This document shows, piece by piece, positions 55,689 to 64,000 of a stretch of 64,000 nucleotides of DNA (its first letter is position 1; the number at the start of each line of letters is the position of its first letter). Both the position numbers and the translations under genes were made by a program. The notes under the pieces are model-generated. The model made no database searches and was not told the origin of the DNA. It saw only the letters and a list, made by a program, of their open reading frames with translations. Source of the DNA: Thalassia testudinum (Eukaryota > Streptophyta > Magnoliopsida > Alismatales > Hydrocharitaceae); NCBI GenBank assembly GCA_037157565.1, contig JAZHRO010000063.1, positions 87,200,001-87,264,000 on the forward strand, in the 5' to 3' direction.

Positions 55689-57427
55689 TGGAAGGACCAT
55701 TAGAGTATTCTAGGAGGCAAAAATTAGATTTTGGTCAAATTGATCCCATGGCCAACCAACAGCCTCCTCTACCTGGAAATCCATAGTAAGAATTTCGAAG
55801 GCAGCTGGAACAAATGCAGAGAACGTAGGAATGGTTCCAGAGAATGCAGGGCACTTAGCCCTTAAAGGATTTTTATGATCCTTCAAATTACGCGGAACGT
55901 CCCAGTGTCCAGATTCCAGCCGGTGACGTAGAAATCAAGCCCCAGGTGTAAATCCTGATCAAACATTATAATGGGCTTGGCTCCGAAGATCCATTTCAGC
56001 ACTTGGAGACTTGACCACTTTGGTCCAGACCACCAAGGCACGAAACGTAAACGAGGAACAAATGATCATGAGGATCTTCCCCCACTCTCTTAGGGATAAG
56101 GTCGCGCATTGGTATAGGACAATAGCAAGACCAATTACAACTTGGAATGAGTTGAAATTGGCCTTTCTGAAGAAATTCTTCCCAATCGGACGTACCAATG
56201 CTTTGAGATGGGCAATCACTACCTTTACCCAGCTGCCGGGGGAGTAGTTTCATGTGGCCTGGGAGCGATTCCAGGACCTATTGCGGAGGTGTCCACACCA
56301 CGAGGTGCCGAAATGGCAACTCGTGCAGATCTATCATGGGTTGACTGAGTAACTCAGAAATCATGTGGATGCTTCCTACGGAGGCAATTTCCTCAATAAA
56401 GATGCAGATAGTGCACATGATTTATTTGAGGAAATGAGTGAAAATCCAATCAATCATGCTTCCATGGATACATTTAACCGGTCTCAGTAGCCCAGATCAA
56501 ATGTCAATGAAGTCCATGACTCTCATTCACTTGATATGGAATTGATTTGTAACAAACATGATAAGGTGGACTTGGTTGCTAAGAGAATGGAAGAGTGGAT
56601 GGCTGGCAATTCTATGAACAACTCTCAATCCACTCAATCCCAAAATTTGGGATTCCATTCTTCACGAGCTCCTTCTGGACAGGAGTTCATGAATCAACTT
56701 GATGCGGCTCAACCTGTGAGTCAGCATTTTTCGAAACCCCACAGGTTCCAAACTGGGGCCTTTGATCCCAGTTTTTCTGATCCTTCATTTTCTTTCTCTC
56801 CATACTCACCCTATGAGGATGTCTATAATGTACAAGAGAATGTTAGATCTAACCCCTACTCTAATGCTTATAATACGGGTTGGAGAAATCACCCTAACTT
56901 CTCTTGGAAAAGCCCAAGGCAACAGACCCAATTTCAACATGGCGACTATGCTCCGCAACGACCAATGGGTCAAGGTCATGTATATACTCAGTTGCCTCCG
57001 AATTAGGTTAATCAGCCAACTTGGATGCCCGTCAACCTGCAGGGCAGGCTGATTTGAACCGATAAATGGTAGAGATGCAAGGATCCATGCTCCAACTCAT
57101 GTAGCAAATGAAAACCTCACTGGACAACTTGCAGTCCGGGCTCATTGCTAACTCTCGTCAACCTGGATCTTTACCATCCCAACCCGTACCCAACCCACGA
57201 AATATTATGAATTCAGGCAACCAAACCCATGGGTACAGAAATCAGAGGGACCCACACGCACATGCTCAGGTTGTTGAGCAAGGTTCCTCGTCCTTTTCTT
57301 CTTCTTCTTCTGCAAATCAGCAATTCATGGCTAATCAAGCCCCTCCAATCTTTCCTAACCCTCTCCAAGACCCAAATTCTTATGCATCTGCAAATTCTGT
57401 CACTTTGAGGAGCGGTAAGCAGACTTA
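55689..57427 (+). pseudogene. gag: Element G gag
   Basis: Begins ATG 55689, directly after the inverted piece; the usual ~1 kb leader is missing. Stops and frameshifts throughout. Readable blocks: PLKDFYDPSNYAERP (about 55857), IKHYNGLGSEDPF, IFPHSLRDKVAHWYRT and FLKKFFPIGRTNAL (56070-56210), LLRRCPHHEVPKWQLVQI, GGNFLNKDADSAHDLF (about 56375), then a Ser/Pro/Asn-rich part (56536-57006) and NSVTLRSGKQT (about 57395-57427). Clearly homologous to F and D gag but from a different subfamily. Confidence 0.8.
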
Positions 57428-58047
57428 GGATCCACAACCACATTATTCTGATCTTTTGAATCCTGAAGAACCTAAGGAGAGAGAGGAGAATTTTGGTGGA
57501 GAAATCAAGGCTCAGGAATCTGATTCCAAAGATCTGACTCATGTTCCTTTTCCTGAAGCTTTAATCAAGTCAAAGAAGAAGTCTGTTGATAGCAATGAGG
57601 AGCTTCTGAATCTATTTAAGAATGTTGAGATCAATATCCCGCTCTTTGATGCTATCAAGCACATACCGGCTTACGCAAGATTTTTAAAGGAATTATGTAC
57701 ACAAAAGCGTAAGTTGAGAGAATCTGTTCCGAGGAAGGTGGTACTCTCCGAGCAGGCTAGTTCTGTTATCCTGCACCACCTCCCTCAGAAAAAGAGATCC
57801 AGGTGCTCCGTTGATTTCTTGCGTCATCGGAGATTACACATTTGATAGAGCACTTTTGGATCTAGGTGCATCCATCAACCTAATTCCGACTTCTCTTTAC
57901 GAGAAGTTTGGATTAGGTGAACTTCAGCCTACTTCAGTAATGCTACAGTTAGCAGACCGCTTGGTTACAAATCCGTGAGGCGTTATTGAAGATGTTATAG
58001 TCAAGGTCAAGGATTTCTATTTTCCTGTAGATTTCCTTGTCCTTGAC
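57428..58047 (+). pseudogene. pro: Element G protease
   Basis: 57456-57795 holds the FPEALIKSKKK, FKNVEINIPLFDAIKHIP and ARFLKELCTQKRK blocks. A frameshift near 57795 precedes TFDRALLDLGASINLIP (DLGAS 57859-57873), then GVIEDV after a TGA near 57977, and FPVDFLVLDMDVP. Confidence 0.8.
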
Positions 58048-59529
58048 ATGGATGTACCTGATAATCTAAGGAACACACCCATCATTCTGGGGCATCCGTT
58101 CCTGGCTACCGCTAAGGCCAACATTAATTGTGAAAGCAGTAGCATGGAAATCGCCTTTGGGGATGAACGAATGAAATTGGATATTTTTAAGGCAATCAAT
58201 AAATTTGAGGATTGTGGATTTATTGAGGAACTTGATGAGGATGATGAAAATACTGAAACTTGTTTGATGGTTTCTTCAATCGAAAGTTCCTCCATTGATG
58301 ACGAATTCAACCCGCAACCCTCTATGGCTGACTTGCCATCTTCTGAAGAGGTTATTGATTTTGTTCACTCACAACCTCTTCCTCTTGTTGAATCTTCAGC
58401 ATCTACCCTACCATCAATCATCAACCTGCCCCAGCTTGAGCTGAAACCATTGCCTGAGAATTTGAAATATCAATTTTTAGGACCTCAGAAGATGCTCCCT
58501 GTGATTATCAGAGCTAAATTGACAAAGGAGCAAGAGATTAAATTGATCAAGGTCCTGAAGGAACATAAGGAGGCAATTGGTTGGACCATTCATGACCTCA
58601 GGGGGATCGAGCCATCTTACTGTAATCATAGAATATTCTTGGAAGATGGATCCCGTCCTTCTCGCCAGATGCAGAGGAGATTAAATCCAAATATGCGAGA
58701 AGTGGTCAAAAAGGAAATCATCAAGTGGCTTGATGCAGGAATTATTTATCCAATCTCTGATAGTCCTCGGGTAAGTCCCGTACAGATTGTTCCGAAGAAA
58801 GCCGGGATTACCATTGTGACTAACAAGAGAGGAGAATCTGTAGCAACTCGTTCAGCTTCCTCTTGGAGGGTTCGTATTGATTATAGGAAGCTGAACACAG
58901 CCACTAAAAAGGATCATTTTCCCTTGCCCTTCATCGATCAAATCTTGGAAAGATTAGCCAGGCAGAAGTACTTCTGTTTTCTTGATGGCTACTCGGGATA
59001 CAACCAAGTTCCTATCCATCCCGAGGATCAGGAAAAAATGAATTTCACCTGTCCTTACGAAACCTTTGCTTTTCGTAGGATGCCTTTTGGGTTATGCAAT
59101 GCACCTACGACTTTTCAAAGGTGTATGCTAGCCATATTTTCTGACATGGTGGGAGAGTTTATGGAAGTCTTCATGGATGATTTCTCAGTTTTTGGAGAAT
59201 CATTTGACTCTTGTTTGGCTAATCTGGAAATGATTCTTAAGCGATGTATCAAAACACGATTGGTCCTTAGCTGGGAAAAGAGTCATTTCATGACCCAAGA
59301 AGGCATTGTTTTGGGTCATGTAATCTCTGAACGGGGAATTGAAGTGGATAAAGCTAAGGTTGATGCTATCGCTAAACTTCCTTCTCCCACATCTGTTAAA
59401 CAAATCCGATCATTTCTTGGCCATGTGGGATTCTATCGAAGATTCATCAAGGATTTCTCGAAGGTTGCTCGTCCCTTGAGCAATCTTCTTGCCAAAGAAA
59501 CGCCGTTTGTTTTTGACGAATCATGCTGA
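58048..59529 (+). pseudogene. pol: Element G reverse transcriptase, open but separated
   Basis: 493 codons without a stop, TGA at 59527-59529. Protease tail ILGHPFLATAKANI, acidic linker with EELDEDDEN, LELKPLPENLKY, then RT: EVVKKEIIKWLDAGIIYP, RVRIDYRKLN, FPLPFIDQILERLA, LDGYSGYNQVPI, RRMPFGLCNAPTTFQRCM, catalytic FMDD (59170-59181), LSWEKSHF, LGHVIS, IRSFLGHVGFYRRFI. All RT motifs are intact; this is the best RT copy in the window. It lost continuity with RNase H by one stop. Confidence 0.85.
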
Positions 59530-60114
59530 AAGGCATTTGATTTCCTGAAAATGGCAGTAACCTGTGCTCCAATTTTGCAACCACCAATTTGGATAGCCCC
59601 TTTTGAGATCATGACCGACGCTTCTGATTACGCGGTCGGGGCTGTGTTGGGTCAGAAAATTGATAGAAAGCCCTCTGTCATCTACTACATTAGTAAAACT
59701 CTGGATGAAGCCCAGAGGAATTACACTGTTACTGAAAAGAAATTACTAGCTATAGTGTTCACTTTGGAAAAATTCAGAGCTTATCTCTTAGGGTCTCATG
59801 TTATCATCTATACCGACAACTCGACCTTGAGATATCTCTTGGCCAAAAAGGATGCTAAACCCCAGCTTATTCGTTGGATTCTTCTGCTGCATGAATTTGA
59901 TCTTGAAATCAAGGATAAAATCAAGGTACAAAATGTGGTAGCGGATCATTTGTCGAGACTCCTAGTTGATTCCTCTCATCCAGACATTCCGATTGCTGAC
60001 ACTTTTTCGGACGAAACTATTCTTAAAGTTTTAGGTGTCCACACCCCATGGTTTGCTAACATTGTTAACTATTTGGCCATTAGTCAAATCCCCCAAGATT
60101 GGACCAAGCAATAA
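59530..60114 (+). pseudogene. pol: Element G RNase H
   Basis: Same frame as RT after TGA 59527. Acidic motifs [14 protein letters not shown] (the usual final E is K), YTDNS and VADHLSRLL. Ends at TAA 60112-60114. Confidence 0.8.
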
Positions 60115-61306
60115 TGGGATAAACTCAAATCTGAGGCCAAATACTACTTCTGGGAGGACCCTGAGTTGTACCGCATCGACTCTAATCAAATTATTCACCG
60201 ATGTATACCGGAGAATGAATTCAACAATATACTCAAGTTCTACCATGCATCTGGGTGTGGTGGACATTTCTCTGGGAAAAAGACGGCTGCAAAAATCTTG
60301 CAATCTGGCTTCTATTGGCTGTCTTTATTCAAGGATGCCCAGGATTTCTCAAGGTCATGTTCTCAATGTCAGGCACTCGGCAGCATAACTAAGAGAGATA
60401 TGATGCCCCTAAACCCAATTCTTCCTGTCGAAATTTTCGATGTTTGGGGCATTGATTTCATGGGACCCTTTCTCCCTTCATTTGGACATCAGTACATTCT
60501 TGTTGCTGTTGATTATGTGTCCAAATGGATTTAGGCGATTCCCACCCGAACTAATGACCACAAGGTGGTCATCGATTTTGTCAAGAAAAATATCTTCATT
60601 AGGTTTGGGATTCCAAGGGCTATCATCAGTGATGGTGGCACTCATTTTACTAATGCCCAATTCCAGAATTTGTTGGCCAAATACGAGGTTAATCACCGAA
60701 TTTCCACACCTTACCATCCCCAGACGAATGGACAAGCCGAGATCTCTAATTGAGAGATCAAAAATATTCTGCAGAAAACAGTTAGGTCTGATCGCAAGGA
60801 CCGGACTCAAAATCTTGAGGATGCTCTTTGGGCCTACCGCACGGCATATAAAATGCCATCGGCATGTCTCCATTCCATTTGGTGTATGGAAAGGCTTGCC
60901 ATCTACCCGTAGAGATTGAACACAGGGCATTCTGGGTGATCAAACAATGCAATTTAGATCTGAATTTAGCTAGGAATACCAGAAACTCCAACTATCTGAG
61001 TTGGAGGAGCTTAGAAATGATGCATATGAGAATGCCAAGATCTACAAGGCTCGGACCAAAGCTCTACATGATCAACTGATTTCCCGCAAGAGCTTTGAGC
61101 CAAACCAGAAGGTCTGGTTATTTGATTCTAAACTTAAGCTCTTTCCTGGCAAACTTAGATCTAAATGGAATGGCCGATTCATAATTGACCAGATTTTTCC
61201 AAATGGAGCCATTCAAATTTCTAACCCAAAGACGGGTAACACATTTAAAGTCAACGGTCAACGTCTGAAGCTGTTATTGATCGTATTCTTCCAGAACCCG
61301 TCATAG
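60115..61306 (+). pseudogene. pol: Element G integrase
   Basis: Same frame continues with TAG 60532-60534 and TGA 60751-60753, then a frameshift near 60855 and another near 60990. Zinc module H-x6-H (HASGCGGH) and C-x2-C (CSQCQ); catalytic D in GIDFMGPF, D in ISDGGTHF, E in NGQAE. C-terminal blocks [12 protein letters not shown] and [11 protein letters not shown] end near 61306. Inactive as it stands. Confidence 0.8.
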
Positions 61307-62717
61307 ACGCAGTTGCTCTAGTCATTCTGTGACTTCTTTGGCTGGACTTCGCCTAGCTGACGGCATTAAACTCAGCAATTGTACATATGACATAAAGCTG
61401 ATACGAGCTTCATATTCAGGTGACATCTTTCATATTCTTCCCTTTCTTCATGTCTCTTTTTCAATGAGGACATTGCATCAGCTAGGCAAGGGGGGGTGGA
61501 TTCATTTTTTAATCATTTGATCAGCTTTGTGAAATTCATGTAAATTGTTCTTCTCTTCTTATTTATAAAATTAAAAAAAAAGGAGAGAGAATTAGGAAGG
61601 AATAGTTGGACATTAGGACTTTTCAATCTTAGGAAATTTTACATTCGGATCTGAACACAATGACCCTTCAGGTCTTTGGATTTAATTAGCCCGTGTATCC
61701 ACTAAAATGTGGATTTGTTTCTCAAGTCCTCACCAACCTAAATTCTATTTTAATTGGAGTAAATAAGTTTGGGTGATAAGTACACGACTTATCAACCACC
61801 CCTCCGATTTGAGGGAACTTTGAGTTTCTAGCATCTACACACTTTCTTTACACTGACTCGTTGTTCAACGATTTTAACAGAAATTGGGTAGCTAATGAAT
61901 CTTCTAGGGTGATATGGCTGGCAAGTTATCGTAGGTAAGAACCTATAGGTAGGTTATCTAAAGCCCAACCACTGGACCTTTCTCTTTTTACTGCGTTTAG
62001 GTAAATCTTAAACCAATGAAGCCACCTACTTAAAAAAAAAAAATCAAAAAGAAAACGAGAAAAAAAAAAAATATGCCACACTTCGTCGCATGAGTATGGC
62101 TGGTAAGTTGCCGATGGTAACAGCTCATCGACCAGTTGTCCAGAACCCAGCTCAATAAATGCACTGAAAATTCCTAAAACACTTAGGAAGAAGCGAAGTA
62201 GAATAAACCGGGGAGATATAAACTAGATTCACCCTCATGTTGACCCCATAAAAAAAATAAAAGTAGGGAAAAAGCTACCGATTGTAAAGATATACATTTA
62301 GGGAGAATTTTTTTTTTTGGTCACCTAGAGGCATAGAAATCCGAAGTCTATTTTAACTGTCGGTCAATGAGCCTATCACATTCACAATAAGATGCTTAAA
62401 ACTTAGGGTTCTCATCAAATCTTGGGTGAGTTGAATGACCGTAGAAAGCCACTCTTAAACCCTAAAACTTGAAAATTAAAAAAAATTAGAAAAGAGGAAA
62501 AAGAGAAAAAGAAATTTTTCTTTGAATAAGGCGAGGGCTTGAGGCGGTCTGCATTTTGGCAGATACTCGGGCACTGTTGTGTCTTTGAAAGTTCAGATCT
62601 TAAGTAAACAATTTCTTAATGATTGAAAATAACTTATGCCTAAATAATCCAACCTGATTCCTTTATAAATAGCATATAGTTTTTGCTAGGGACTAGCAAA
62701 ATATAGGCATGGGGGTA
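61307..62717 (+). other. Element G 3' UTR
   Basis: 1.4 kb, non-coding, shared with A and E from about 61345. Contains the second polypurine tract (61485-61499), hairpin (61774-61794), A-runs and the terminal tract GGCATGGGGGTA (62706-62717). No env-like frame. Confidence 0.75.
61485..61499 (+). promoter_or_regulatory. Second, internal polypurine tract of G
   Basis: GGCAAGGGGGGGTGG preceded by AATGAGGACATTGCAT (61463-61478); 1.22 kb before the 3' LTR. Confidence 0.5.
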
Positions 62718-64000
62718 TGATGTAAACATGTTTACACTACTTAAGATGTCTATTTATGCATGTTCTTAAGCATAGGATTGCATTGCATGCTATAAATATT
62801 GCATAACATGCATCATCTTGCATTTAGAGTAGTTTGAATAAAATGGAGGTTAATCATCTCCTTTTATGTTCATGGACAGGGCAAACTTTTTATCGACGCC
62901 TCGGATCAAAGATCCAACCATACAGATGTGATCAAGGCGACGATTGGAGTTCAACGACTCTAAGATCGCCCTAATTAGACATCTGTAGCATCAGATAGAG
63001 ATTGAGGAACCCTAGAAGATCAAGGGCCAAGATGGTGTGAATCCACACTTCAAGAGATAAATCCGACTGCACGGATGGATTCGGATCGATGATCGCAGCC
63101 TAATGGCATGAAAATCAACTCAATCCGACAACCGTGGCACCATCTACATCATCCAAAAGATGGACGGCTCAGATGACGCCACATGGAGCCATCTTAGCCA
63201 CCCAACCAGCCAAAGCACCACCGCACCGTCTCTTCTTCAATCAAAGCGTCGCTTCTCCACCATTAGATGCGCATCCAACGGTTGTGGATGGGCGTGCCTG
63301 ATTTCATCCGTGCGACCTTCTCGACTGCGTAGCGCAGCAAAGACGACGCTGCAGGCGAAGCAGAGGTCACAGGGTCGAGCCCCCGCGAGCCTCAAATCAG
63401 GTGCGGGTGAGTGGGCACGAGGAGCGTCAGATCACGATTGAACAGTCATGTGTGCCCAATCCGGCCCACACACTATTGGACACGCGGAGAAGATGCAGCA
63501 TCGTACGCGAGCAGGCGTGCGCTGCGGAGGTAGGCGTAGTGCGATCTAAGCCGTCCGATCTCGCAATCGGATGGCTGAGAATGGCTGGACGTGCGCGTGG
63601 GTTGAGCGTGCGAGCAAGCGAGCAGGTGCACATGCACCGCCCACTACACCCACGTTAAGACCTTTAGCGACAGTTTTATCCGTCACTAAAGGTCTTAAAT
63701 TAATTTTTTAAGAGTTGTAATGACAAAATTACCACTCCTTGCAACTATAAAAGGAGACCCCCTCCACACGAAATTCTCATCCCTTCCTTCTCTTCTCTAC
63801 CTCTCCAAAGCTCAAGAGAAGCTTGTTCCACACCTGAGATGCTCCTCGTGAGATAAAGGCAAATTTTCATCCCCCGTTTGGAAGCAGATCCCGTGACGAT
63901 GATGACGTGTTGCCCCGTTCCTATTCTTCTAGTTCGTCCTCCTTCGTCCTGCTCCATCCTCCTTCATCCAGGCATCGTCCTGTCTGGCTCATCCTCCAAG
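62718..64000 (+). repeat. Element G 3' LTR (incomplete at window edge)
   Basis: Starts TGATGTAAAC (palindrome 62721-62736). tRNA-like segment with GGGTCGAGCCCCC at 63372-63384, hairpin 63658-63696, TATA box 63746-63753. The window ends at 'ctcatcctccaag', beyond the point where the 5' LTR is truncated, so the 3' LTR appears to retain the missing part. Confidence 0.88.
63746..63753 (+). promoter_or_regulatory. TATA box of G 3' LTR
   Basis: TATAAAAG followed by GAGACCCCC. Confidence 0.65.

Larger units (their letters stand above)
54359..64000 (+). mobile_element. Element G: Athila-like Ty3/gypsy retrotransposon, runs off the right edge
   Basis: Same LTR family as element A. Order: 5' LTR (truncated and rearranged), gag, protease, RT, RNase H, integrase, 3' UTR, polypurine tract, 3' LTR (incomplete in window). 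The left flank ACGCG (54354-54358) is the candidate target duplication; its partner would be outside. Every coding domain is present but broken. G is the only autonomous-type member of the A family in the window and the likeliest kind of helper for A and E. Confidence 0.88.

Overview
The window is plant nuclear DNA made almost entirely of transposable elements nested inside one another. I can support no intact host gene, no functional tRNA or rRNA gene and no CRISPR array. Evidence for a plant: tRNA-Asp-primed Ty3/gypsy LTR retrotransposons of the Athila-like branch, an L1-type LINE with a plant-like zf-RVT C-terminus, a copia-type solo LTR, and large non-autonomous LTR elements. Species cannot be named; a repeat-rich angiosperm genome is most likely.

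Layout. (1) Element E, an old non-autonomous LTR element, supplies 1-1310 and 35293-~38300; its 5' end lies outside the window. (2) An L1-like LINE on the minus strand was inserted into E and is now in six pieces: 34089-35292 (ORF1), 31369-32339 (endonuclease), 22759-23654 (linker and RT start), 17890-18203 (RT), 15255-16093 (RT with YADD) and 1311-2137 (C-terminus and 3' end). (3) Five later insertions interrupt the LINE: element D (2138-15254, minus, TSD ACAAC), solo LTR C (16094-17889), element B (18204-22758, minus), element A (23655-31368, plus, TSD TCATC) and solo LTR H (32340-34088). D itself carries a further ~2.5 kb insert (about 8354-10833) with an AT microsatellite and a GC-rich island. 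(4) Right of E is a GC-rich pocket of unknown origin (38301-39187 plus 54187-54358), split by element F (39188-54181, plus, TSD GAGTG). F's 5' LTR is split by a copia-type solo LTR (39482-41207, TSD GAACC). (5) Element G (from 54359, plus) follows and runs off the right edge.

How the elements relate. D and F are one LTR family (LTRs start TGATAAAC). A and G are a second (LTRs start TGATGTAAAC), with C, H and E as diverged relatives. F and G carry gag, protease, RT, RNase H and integrase, all damaged except F's RNase H-integrase frame. D kept gag-protease and lost RT/RNase H/integrase. A and E have no gag or pol; they carry an unrelated, Tyr-rich then acidic reading frame I do not recognise. 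They share LTR ends, a tRNA-Asp primer site (seen in A), polypurine tracts and 3' UTR with the autonomous family, so they look like dependents of G-like elements.

Most interesting signals: a different palindrome or hairpin at the 5' edge of nearly every LTR family; a tRNA-like segment in roughly the same slot of every A/C/E/G/H LTR; a U5 motif complementary to the 5' end of tRNA-Asp, the presumed primer; the unknown ORF of A/E; a second polypurine tract 1.2 kb before every 3' LTR; an inverted primer site in G and a duplicated one in A; and a cluster of AGACGTCT palindromes in the copia LTR. All identities are by eye; no database search or alignment was run.
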